DNA of 64,000 nucleotides, from positions 62,001 through 126,000 of the forward strand of contig CAZYVI010000011.1 of NCBI GenBank assembly GCA_964651245.1. Reading direction: 5' to 3'. The DNA is from Avedoeria sp964651245 (GTDB taxonomy: Bacteria; Chloroflexota; Anaerolineae; Epilineales; Epilineaceae). Of the stretch, positions 1 through 7,181 are shown piece by piece. Numbering within the stretch: the first letter of the stretch is position 1; the number at the start of each line of letters is the position of its first letter. Below the pieces are notes generated by a model that was given only the letters and a program-made list of their open reading frames with translations, had not been told where the DNA came from and did no database searches. A program made the position numbers and the translations under genes.

Positions 1-2216
1 AAGGCCAGGGCGCCGGTGTCGTCGTTCGTGAAGAGATAGGGCGTCGAGAGCCGGTAGCGCTTCGGCGACTCGCTGAGGTTGATGATCTTGATCGCCATCG
101 GGTCGAGCTCGCGCGTGGCCGCGAACTGCTTGCGGCCGTAGTTCACCGAGGCGATCGTGCCGGCGCGCAGGATCGTGTTGCCGCGCACCGCGCGCAGCGC
201 GCTGACGCGCCCGCTGCCGCCGCGGGCCAGCGCGACCGGGTTCTTGAGACGGTTGTCGCCCTGGTAGACGGTCTCGGTGTAGTTCATCAGCATCGCCAGG
301 ACGTCGAGCGCGCCGAGGCCGACCGGGCTGAGCGCCGGGTCGAGCGGGCGGTCGGGGGGCGCCAGGCCGTCCTTGCGCAGCCGCTCGATGACGAGCGCGG
401 CGACGCCGGCGACCATCGGCGTCGCCATCGACGTGCCCGAGATCGTCAGCGGGCCGTCGCCGGTGCCAATGCGCGGCGCGGTGATGTTCGAGCCGGGCGC
501 GGCGATCTCGGGCTTGAAGGCGCCGTTGCGGCTCGGGCCGCGGCTCGAGAAGTCGGAGACGGTGTCGGCCAGGGTGTCCTTCTGGACGCTGTTCTTGTAG
601 CTCTCGGCGAACGTGACCTGGACGGCCGTGCCCGCCGCCAGCGCGTCGCGCAGCCGGGTGCCGTCGGACAGCGCGATGCCGAACGCCGGGATCTCGACGC
701 GGTCGCCGAACTTGCCGGTGTCGGAGTTCGGGCTGAACAGGTCGTCGGTGTTGTTGTACAGGACGGCCCCGACGGCCCCCTCGGTCTTGGCGCGGCCGAT
801 GACCTCGTTCGTGGTGCAGCCGCCGTAGGCGATCAAGGCGATCTTGCCGTTCACGTCGGCGGCGCTGGCGTCGCCGGTGCAGGCCCGGCCCAGGAACGCC
901 AACCCGGCCGTCAGGCTGCCGACCTCGGCCATCTGCGGCGCGAACGTGGGATCGGCCTCCAGGGCCTCGATGTCCTCGCCGCGGCCGCCGACGTCGGCGA
1001 CGATCTTGTCGACCCGCGTGCCGCCGGCGAACGTGCTGGCCACCGAGATGCCGAAACCCGTGGCGGCCGGGGCGCTGGTGATGAAGGCGATGTCGCCGGC
1101 GTTGCCCGAGGCCGAGATCACCGCCACGCCCGCCTCGGCCGCCCGCCGCACGACGCTCTCCTCGGTGGCCACCTCGTAGGCCCAGTTTGCGCCGAGGCTC
1201 ATGTTGATCGCGTCGCAGCGCTGCGGGATGCCCGACGGCCGCCGGCCGAGGTTGGCCTCGACGCACCACTCGATGGCCGGCACGATGACGTTCGTCCCGC
1301 CCGACGGACCGAAGACCTTGAGGGCGATGAGCAGCGCGTCGGGCGCGACGCCGGCCGGAACGCGGGGGTTGCCCCGCATGCCGGCCACGATCCCGCCGAC
1401 GTGGCTGCCGTGCAGGTTCTGGTCGAGCGGGTCGGCGTCGGGCGCCGGCACGCCGCCGCCGTAGTTGCCGACGAAGTCCCAGCCGCCGATGACCTTGGCG
1501 TTGGGGAAGGTCCCGGCTTCGATGTACGACGGGTCGTTGTTGCGGTAGTCGTTGGCGCTGCCCTTGCCGCCCAGCGAGCGGTGGGTGTAGTCGATGCCGG
1601 TGTCGATGATCGCCACCTGGACGCCCTTGCCGGTGATGCCGAGCGTGCTCTGGACGCGGTCGGCGCCGATCGTCGGCACCGCCTTGTCGAGCAGCGGGTA
1701 GTAGGTGGGGGAGGCCTCGATGTAGGCCAGGCCGGCCAGCCGGCTCAGCGCGGCCAGCTGCGACCGCGTGGCGCGCACGACGAAGCCGCTCGTCACCGCG
1801 TCCATCTCGCCGTCGATGGCCGCGCCGCTGGCGCGGACGGCGGCGCGCGCCGGCGCGAGGCGCGCCTCGAGCACGGCGAAGGCGCGGTCGCGGGCGGCCA
1901 CGGCGGCCGGCGCGGTGTCGCCGACGGCGAAGCCGGCGCCGCGGTAGAGGTCGAGCGCGGTCGGACCGTCGAGGATGACGTAGGCCGGCAGCGTGGCTGC
2001 GGCGCCGCCGGCGGCGGTCCCGCGCCAGACGGCGCTGGCGGTGACGGACGGGCGGAGCTTGGCGAGGTCGGGGCCGGCCGGCGCCGACGGCGGCGCGGCC
2101 TTGCGGATGCCCGGGCCGGCGGTCGGCGCGGCGGCGGCGGGTGCGGCGGCGGCCAGCGCGATGACGAAGGCCAGCGCGGCGCTGCGGGCGGTCGAGGACG
2201 ACAGTCGGCGGGTCAT
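1..2216 (-). CDS. Secreted subtilisin-like (S8) serine protease, C-terminus outside window
   Basis: This is the N-terminal 738 codons of a large secreted S8 family peptidase; the reading frame is open to the window edge, so the 3' end is missing. The start ATG at 2216 begins a signal peptide (basic MTRRL followed by an Ala-rich hydrophobic stretch to about residue 30). An inhibitor_I9-like propeptide region follows. The triad is visible: Asp205 in IIDTGID, His269 in HGSHVGG and Ser596 in SGTSMATP, with the oxyanion Asn372 in SASGN. The roughly 220 residues between Asn and Ser contain a PA-type insertion (IALIAYGGC, VGAVLYNN), as in large extracellular subtilases. The enzyme should degrade extracellular protein. 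It is transcribed divergently from the glycosyltransferase pair starting at 2335. Family assignment is very secure; the substrate is unknown. Confidence 0.95.
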   Translation of the reverse strand, partial: MTRRLSSSTARSAALAFVIALAAAAPAAAAPTAGPGIRKAAPPSAPAGPDLAKLRPSVTASAVWRGTAAGGAAATLPAYVILDGPTALDLYRGAGFAVGDTAPAAVAARDRAFAVLEARLAPARAAVRASGAAIDGEMDAVTSGFVVRATRSQLAALSRLAGLAYIEASPTYYPLLDKAVPTIGADRVQSTLGITGKGVQVAIIDTGIDYTHRSLGGKGSANDYRNNDPSYIEAGTFPNAKVIGGWDFVGNYGGGVPAPDADPLDQNLHGSHVGGIVAGMRGNPRVPAGVAPDALLIALKVFGPSGGTNVIVPAIEWCVEANLGRRPSGIPQRCDAINMSLGANWAYEVATEESVVRRAAEAGVAVISASGNAGDIAFITSAPAATGFGISVASTFAGGTRVDKIVADVGGRGEDIEALEADPTFAPQMAEVGSLTAGLAFLGRACTGDASAADVNGKIALIAYGGCTTNEVIGRAKTEGAVGAVLYNNTDDLFSPNSDTGKFGDRVEIPAFGIALSDGTRLRDALAAGTAVQVTFAESYKNSVQKDTLADTVSDFSSRGPSRNGAFKPEIAAPGSNITAPRIGTGDGPLTISGTSMATPMVAGVAALVIERLRKDGLAPPDRPLDPALSPVGLGALDVLAMLMNYTETVYQGDNRLKNPVALARGGSGRVSALRAVRGNTILRAGTIASVNYGRKQFAATRELDPMAIKIINLSESPKRYRLSTPYLFTNDDTGALA

Positions 2217-2320
2217 GAGGCCTCCGTGGCGCGGCGATTCTGGCTGCGCGCAGGCGCCAATGGTATCGGCTCGCGCGGCGCGGTCAAAGGGTGTCGGCCA
2301 CGGCGTCGGCGGCGGCGCGG

Positions 2321-2326
2321 TATCAT
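2321..2326 (+). promoter_or_regulatory. -10 box TATCAT, leaderless promoter
   Basis: A TATCAT hexamer lies 8 nt before the ATG at 2335, so transcription would begin at or next to the start codon. No Shine-Dalgarno sequence and no good -35 box are seen. The same geometry recurs at five other genes in the window. Confidence 0.5.
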
Positions 2327-2334
2327 CGGCGGCG

Positions 2335-3975
2335 ATGTCGATGCCGACCCCGCGCCGCGCTGCCGCCCGCCTCGCCGGCCTGCCGTCGCCCGGCCGCGCC
2401 GCCGCCCGGTGGCGCCTGGCCGCCGCGGCGGCCGTCGTGGCCTACCTGGCGTTCAGCCTGACCCACCTCGGCGGCGCCTACTGGGACACCGACGAGGGCC
2501 TCAACCTGATGAAGGGCCGGCTGCTGGGGCTCGGCTACCCGCTCTACACCCGGATCTGGTCCGACCAACCGCCCGGCTACACGGCGCTGCTGGCCGGCGC
2601 GTTCGCCGTCGCCGGCCCGTCGGTGGCCGCGGCGCGGGCGGTGACGCTGGCGTTCGCGCTCGGCGCGGCCGCCGCCGCCGCCGCCGTGGCGCGCCGCCTC
2701 GGCGGGGGCCGGGCGGCGATGGGGGCAGCCGCGGCGGCGCTGCTCCTGGCGCCGAACGCCTTCTGGGCGGCGCGCGCGGCCATGATCGGTCTGCCGGCGC
2801 TGGCGCTGGCGACGGCGGCCATGGCGGCCGCGCTGGCCTTCGCCGACGGCGGCCGGCGGCGCGATCTGGCGCTGGCCGGCTTGCTGCTGGGCCTCAGCGC
2901 CACGGTCAAGCCGATCGGCGCCTACCTGGTGGCGCCGATCGGGCTGGCGATCTGGCTCGGCCGGCGCCGTGCTCGTTTCGCGCACCTCGACGCGGGCGCC
3001 GGGGTTGCCGGCCCTGCCGGCCGCGCGCGCATCGGCGACGCCGCCGCCTTCGTCGCCGGGGCGCTCGCCCCGCTGGCGCTCATGCTGGCGTGGTTCGACG
3101 CCGGCGCGCTGCTCCGCCAGGTGGTCGGCAGCGTGGCCGCGGCGCGGGCGGCGGCGCCGCTCGACCTGGGCTGGAACGCCGGCAAGCTGATCGACTGGCT
3201 CGTCGCGCGCGACCTCGGCCGGCCCGGCTGGGCGGTGGCCGACCACGCCTTTCTCGTCGGCCCGGCCGCCGCCGGCCTCGTCGTGGCGCTGCGGCGGCGG
3301 CCGGCGGTCGGCGGCGTCGTCAGCGCCTGGCTCGTCGTCACGCTGGCGGCGTTGGCGCTGCAGAACCCGCTCTGGCCCAAGCACCACTTCCTGGCGCTGC
3401 TCGTCGTGCTGGCGCCGCTCTACGGTGTCGGCCTCGCCTGGGCGGCGGCGACGCTCGCCGCGGCCTGGCGCCGCCGCGGGCAGGGGCCGCGGGCGATCGT
3501 CGGGCCGGCAGGCGCCGCGGCCGCGCTCGTCGTCGCCGCCACGCTGGCCGGGCTGCCGGCGGCGGCCCGGGCCGACGCGGCCCGGTGGCGCGCGGTGCCG
3601 CTCAAGGAGAGCGGCAAGCTGCCGAGCCACTCCGAGAGCTGGCGCACGCTGGACGAGGCCGTCGCCTTCCTGCGCGACCACACCGCCCCCGGCGACTGGG
3701 TCGTCACCGACCACGCGTTCGTCGCCTTTCGCGCCGATCGCCCCGTACCGCCGGAGTTGGCCGTCATCTCGTCGAAGCGCATCGCCACCGGCGCCCTGAC
3801 GGACGCCGACCTGATCCGCGTCGCCGGCGAGGCGCCCGCGGCGGCGGTGCTGCTCTGGGACGGCGACCGCCTCCAGCCGTCGTTCCCGGCCTTCGTCGAC
3901 TGGGTCCGCTGGAACTACGATCCCGTCGCCGGCGCCCCGGCCGGCTGGGCGCTGTGGCGGCGGCGGGCGCCGTGA
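2335..3975 (+). CDS. GT39/ArnT-like membrane glycosyltransferase, copy A
   Basis: The 546-residue protein is a polytopic membrane protein of the GT39/PMT/ArnT superfamily, which transfers sugars from polyprenyl-phosphate donors to proteins or lipids on the outer face of the membrane. The first extracytoplasmic loop carries the diagnostic acidic motif D51-T-D53-E54-G, followed by PLYTRIWSDQPPG, as in ArnT-like proteins. About ten hydrophobic segments follow, then a soluble tail with the sequence DHAFVAFRADRPVPPELA. ATG 2335 is preferred; ATG 2341 is a second in-frame choice. The 3' end overlaps the next gene by 4 bp, and the two proteins are clearly paralogous, so they probably form a pair. 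Acceptor and donor cannot be deduced. Confidence 0.85.
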   Translation: MSMPTPRRAAARLAGLPSPGRAAARWRLAAAAAVVAYLAFSLTHLGGAYWDTDEGLNLMKGRLLGLGYPLYTRIWSDQPPGYTALLAGAFAVAGPSVAAARAVTLAFALGAAAAAAAVARRLGGGRAAMGAAAAALLLAPNAFWAARAAMIGLPALALATAAMAAALAFADGGRRRDLALAGLLLGLSATVKPIGAYLVAPIGLAIWLGRRRARFAHLDAGAGVAGPAGRARIGDAAAFVAGALAPLALMLAWFDAGALLRQVVGSVAAARAAAPLDLGWNAGKLIDWLVARDLGRPGWAVADHAFLVGPAAAGLVVALRRRPAVGGVVSAWLVVTLAALALQNPLWPKHHFLALLVVLAPLYGVGLAWAAATLAAAWRRRGQGPRAIVGPAGAAAALVVAATLAGLPAAARADAARWRAVPLKESGKLPSHSESWRTLDEAVAFLRDHTAPGDWVVTDHAFVAFRADRPVPPELAVISSKRIATGALTDADLIRVAGEAPAAAVLLWDGDRLQPSFPAFVDWVRWNYDPVAGAPAGWALWRRRAP

Positions 3976-5597
3976 GCGGCGCGCGGCGCGACGCGGCGGG
4001 CTGGCTGGCGCTGGCCACCCTCGCCGTGGCCTACTTCGCCCTCTCGACGCGCTGGCTCGGCTTCTACGCCTGGGGCGTCGACGAGGGGATGTACCTGATG
4101 CGGGCCCGGATGATGGGCCACGGCTTCGCACTCTACCGCGACATCTGGTTCAACCACCCGCCGCTGCTGGTGCTGCTGGTGCGCCTCGCCTTTGATGCCG
4201 CCGGCGAGAGCGTCGCGGCCGCGCGCTGGGTGCCGCTGGCGTGCGCGTCGCTGGGCCTGGCCGCCACCGCGGCCGTCGCCCGCGCCCTGGGCGGCTGGCG
4301 GGCGGCGTTCGCCGCGGCCGCGCTGCTGGCGGCGACGCCGCTGTTCTTCGGCCTGTCCAGGGCGGTCATGGCGTCGCTGCCGGCGCTCGCCCTGGCGATG
4401 GCGGCCGTGGCGCTGGCCCTGGGGCACCAGGCCGCGACCCGCGCCGGCCGCCGCGGCCGGGCGCTGGCAGCGCTGGCGGCGTCCGGCCTGGCGTTCGGCC
4501 TGGGCCTGGCGATCAAGCTCATCGCCCTGCCGTGGCTGGCGCCGCTGGCCCTCGTGCTCCTCGACGGCCACGCGGCGGCCGGTGGCGGCCGGCGCCCCAC
4601 CCGGCGCTGGCCGTGGCGGCGGCTGGCGATCGACGCCGCGCTGTGGGGCGCCCTCGCGGCGCTGCCGCTGGCGTGGGTCGCGGCGCGCTACGGCCTGGGC
4701 GCCGTCTCGTCGCAGGCCGTGGGCAGCCTGGCCACGGCCCGCGCCGAGCTCGGCTTCGACCTGGCCGGCAACGTGGCCAAGCTGCTCGAGAGCCTCGTCG
4801 AAGGCCAGCTGGCGATCGCGGCGCTGGGCGTGTTCGCGCTGGCGGCCGGGCTGGCGGCCGGGGCGACGGGCGCCGGCGCGGTCGCGGCCGGTGACCGCGC
4901 GCCCATCACCGGCGTCGGCGACGACTCCGATGCGCCCCGCGCCCGCCTCTGGCGCATCGTGGCGGTCTGGTTGGCCGCGAGCCTGGCGGCCGTGCTCCTG
5001 CACAGCCCGATCTGGTCGCACCACTACCTGCTGCTCGTCTTCCCGCTGGCCGCGGCGGCCGGCGACGGCGCGTGGCGGGTGGCCGGCGCGCTCCGGGGGG
5101 CGGCGCGCGCCGGCGTGGGCGACGCGGCAACGTCGTCCGCCGCGGACCGCGCGCGGGCGGGCGACGGCGGGTGGCGCGCCTTCGCCTGGACGGCGGTGGC
5201 CGCGGCGCTGCTGTCGGCGCCGGTGCAGGCTGTCCGGCTCGTCGACTCGACGCGCGCTTGGGACGCCGCGGCGGGGGCGGCGATCGCGCGGCTGGGCGAG
5301 GCGGCGCGGCCGGGCGACTACGTGATCACCGACAGCCCGATGATCGCCTTCCGCGCCGGCCTGCTCGTCCCGCCCGACCTGTGCGACCCCGGCAAGAAGC
5401 GGATTGACGCCGGCGAGCTCACCGTCGACGACGTGCTGGCCGACATCGACCGGTTCGCGCCGGCGGCCGTGCTCCTGTGGGAGGGCAGGCTGTCGCGCGG
5501 CCCGTTCGGCGGCTTTCCCGCCGCGCTCGAGGCGCGCGGTTTTCGCCGCGTCGCCGAGCTCGATGCGCGCCAGGAGCGCTGGCTCTACACGCGGTGA
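3972..5597 (+). CDS. GT39/ArnT-like membrane glycosyltransferase, copy B
   Basis: The 541-residue polytopic membrane protein is a paralogue of the preceding gene product. The start is GTG at 3972, inside the GTGA overlap with the upstream stop, so translation is coupled. It has the same early acidic motif (V-D37-E38-G-M) and the downstream loop ALYRDIWFNHPP. The soluble C-terminal segment DSPMIAFRAGLLVPPDLC matches the same place in copy A, as does a membrane motif with paired histidines (WSHHYLL here, WPKHHFL in A). As in other GT39/ArnT-like enzymes, a polyprenyl-phosphate sugar donor is likely. The pair arose by tandem duplication and has diverged, so the two may have different donors or form a heterodimer (inference). 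Confidence 0.85.
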   Translation: MSGARRDAAGWLALATLAVAYFALSTRWLGFYAWGVDEGMYLMRARMMGHGFALYRDIWFNHPPLLVLLVRLAFDAAGESVAAARWVPLACASLGLAATAAVARALGGWRAAFAAAALLAATPLFFGLSRAVMASLPALALAMAAVALALGHQAATRAGRRGRALAALAASGLAFGLGLAIKLIALPWLAPLALVLLDGHAAAGGGRRPTRRWPWRRLAIDAALWGALAALPLAWVAARYGLGAVSSQAVGSLATARAELGFDLAGNVAKLLESLVEGQLAIAALGVFALAAGLAAGATGAGAVAAGDRAPITGVGDDSDAPRARLWRIVAVWLAASLAAVLLHSPIWSHHYLLLVFPLAAAAGDGAWRVAGALRGAARAGVGDAATSSAADRARAGDGGWRAFAWTAVAAALLSAPVQAVRLVDSTRAWDAAAGAAIARLGEAARPGDYVITDSPMIAFRAGLLVPPDLCDPGKKRIDAGELTVDDVLADIDRFAPAAVLLWEGRLSRGPFGGFPAALEARGFRRVAELDARQERWLYTR

Positions 5598-5671
5598 CGG
5601 GCAGCGCCGCCGCGCGCCGCGCGCGGCCGCGGCAGGGGGCGGGCCGGCGGCGGACGGGTGCGGCGGGACAC

Positions 5672-5677
5672 TACAAT
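5672..5677 (+). promoter_or_regulatory. -10 box TACAAT upstream of nitroreductase
   Basis: TACAAT sits about 70 bp before the nitroreductase start in an otherwise extremely GC-rich gap (5598-5748). No convincing -35 box is seen. Confidence 0.35.
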
Positions 5678-5748
5678 AGCGGTCAGGTGCGCGCGCTGGT
5701 GGCGACCGCACCGCCGCGCGGCGATCGCCGCGCCGCCCCCACCCGCCC

Positions 5749-6390
5749 GTGGAGCCCCCGCCCGTGGACAAGCCCGCCGACAGCGCCGCGGCGCTCCAGC
5801 CGCTCCTGCGCGCCCGCTGGAGCCCGCGGGCGTTCGACCCGGCGCCGGTGCCGGCGGCGACCCTGCGTGCGCTCGTCGAGGCCGCCCGCTGGGCGCCGTC
5901 GTCGGGCAACGCCCAGCCGTGGCGGTTCGTGGTGGCCACGATCGACGGCGAGCCCGAGGCGCACGCGCGGTTCGTGGCCTGCCTGAACGAGGGCAACCGG
6001 CGCTGGGCGTTCCGGGCGCCGGTCCTGGCCTTCGCCTGCGCCAAGCGCACGATCGAGCGGCCCGACCGGCCGCCGCGCGACAACGCGCACGCCTGGTACG
6101 ACGTCGGCCAAGCGGTGGCCCACCTCAGCGTCCAGGCGATGGCCGAGGGGCTGTTCGTGCACCAGATGGCCGGCTTCGATGCCGACCGGGCGCGCGACGC
6201 CTGCGCCGCTCCCGCGGGCGTCGACATCGTGACGGCGCTGGCCATCGGCCGCTATGGCGACCTCGCCGCCCTCGACGACGACCTGCAGCTGCGCGAGCGC
6301 GCGCCGCGCGTCCGGCGTCCGGCGACCGAGACGGCGTGGCGTGGCCGCTGGGGCGAACCGGCCCGCTGGACCGCCGACGGCGACCGTTGA
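5749..6390 (+). CDS. Nitroreductase-family FMN oxidoreductase
   Basis: The 213-residue protein belongs to the nitroreductase superfamily of small FMN-dependent NAD(P)H oxidoreductases. The N-terminal R-W-S-P-R-A-F segment and the W-A-P-S-S-G-N-A-Q-P-W-R-F signature (about residues 47-60) are typical and bind the FMN phosphate. A second conserved part is the helix with DVGQAVAHLSVQAMAEGLFVHQMAG, followed by A-L-A-I-G-R-Y-G. The start is GTG 5749; GTG 5764 is also possible, and neither has a strong ribosome site. It stands alone between the glycosyltransferases and the sigma-factor operon, with a GC-rich hairpin after its stop. The substrate is unknown. Confidence 0.85.
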   Translation: MEPPPVDKPADSAAALQPLLRARWSPRAFDPAPVPAATLRALVEAARWAPSSGNAQPWRFVVATIDGEPEAHARFVACLNEGNRRWAFRAPVLAFACAKRTIERPDRPPRDNAHAWYDVGQAVAHLSVQAMAEGLFVHQMAGFDADRARDACAAPAGVDIVTALAIGRYGDLAALDDDLQLRERAPRVRRPATETAWRGRWGEPARWTADGDR

Positions 6391-6404
6391 ACGACGGCGC
6401 GCCG

Positions 6405-6433
6405 GCGCCCCGGGGCGTCGCAGCCCCGGGCGC
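6405..6433 (+). terminator. GC-rich hairpin after nitroreductase
   Basis: GCGCCCCGGGGC and GCCCCGGGCGC pair around a 6-nt loop (GTCGCA) 15 bp after the stop codon. There is no U-tract, so it is terminator-like rather than a classical intrinsic terminator. Confidence 0.4.
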
Positions 6434-6586
6434 TGCTAAGGATCGCCGCGCCCCTGGCGTCATGCCCCTTGTGTGCGCGGACGCGCCGCGCACCGGAACC
6501 ATCGGCGCCTTCGGCCGCACAGCGCGCCCACCCAGCGGGGTGGTGCCGCGACGAACGGCCCGCGGCGCCCGACCCAGGAGGCTGAC

Positions 6587-7177
6587 GTGCCCATGCTCAC
6601 CCGGCGCATCCCGGCGCCGGTCGGCGGGGTGGCGGCCGTGACGCGGTCGCGGCCGGTCGACGCCGGCGCGCTCTACGCCGCGCATGCCCGCGACGTGTTC
6701 CGCGCCGCCCACCGCATCACCGGCAGTGTTCAGGATGCCGAGGACGTGCTGCAGACCGTCTTTCTGCGCCTGATGCGCGGCGCCGACGCGGCCGAGCTCG
6801 ACAACCCGGCCGCCTACCTTCACCGCTCGGCTGTCAACGCCGCCCTCGACCTGTTGCGCCAACGTCGCCGGCGCGCCGCCGTCCCGTTGGACGGCGCCGC
6901 CGACGGCGACGCGCCGCCCGCCGAACGCCAGGCGGCCGAAGCGGCCGCGGCGCCGGCCGACGGCGCGCTGCGGGACGCGCTGCGCGCGGCCGTCGCCGAG
7001 CTGCCGGGCCGCGCCGGCCAGGTCTTCGCCCTGCGCTACTTCGAGGGCTACAGCAACCGCCAGATCGCCGATCTGCTCGACACGACCGAGAACACCGTCG
7101 GCGTCACGCTGCACCGCGCCCGAGCGCGCCTGCGGCTGGCGCTGGCGCCCTGGCACCCCGATGGACAAGGAGCGTAA
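6587..7177 (+). CDS. ECF-type RNA polymerase sigma factor
   Basis: This roughly 196-residue protein is an extracytoplasmic-function sigma factor. Region 2 is seen at LYAAHARDVFRAAHRITGS followed by DAEDVLQTVFLRLMR, which binds core polymerase and the -10 element. Region 4 is seen at ELPGRAGQVFALRYFEGYS with the helix-turn-helix NRQIADLLDTTENTVGVTL. An AGGAGG ribosome site at 6576-6581 lies 5 nt before GTG 6587 and 11 nt before the in-frame ATG 6593, so GTG is slightly preferred. It is the first gene of a run to 13800, with the anti-sigma-like FecR protein 4 bp downstream. A GGAACC at 6495-6500 resembles an ECF -35 element but has no clear -10 partner. Confidence 0.9.
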   Translation: MPMLTRRIPAPVGGVAAVTRSRPVDAGALYAAHARDVFRAAHRITGSVQDAEDVLQTVFLRLMRGADAAELDNPAAYLHRSAVNAALDLLRQRRRRAAVPLDGAADGDAPPAERQAAEAAAAPADGALRDALRAAVAELPGRAGQVFALRYFEGYSNRQIADLLDTTENTVGVTLHRARARLRLALAPWHPDGQGA

Positions 7178-7181
7178 CGCC

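Noticed and set aside
1401..3971. Open plus-strand frame of more than 850 codons upstream of and through the GT39 genes
   Set aside because: It is antisense to the S8 protease and then out of frame with GT39 copy A; the residues are Arg/Gly/Ala-rich without motifs. Only the part from GTG 3972 is a gene.
6495..6500. GGAACC as an ECF autoregulatory -35 element
   Set aside because: No CGTC/GTCT-type -10 at 16-17 bp; listed only as a possibility in the sigma-factor entry.
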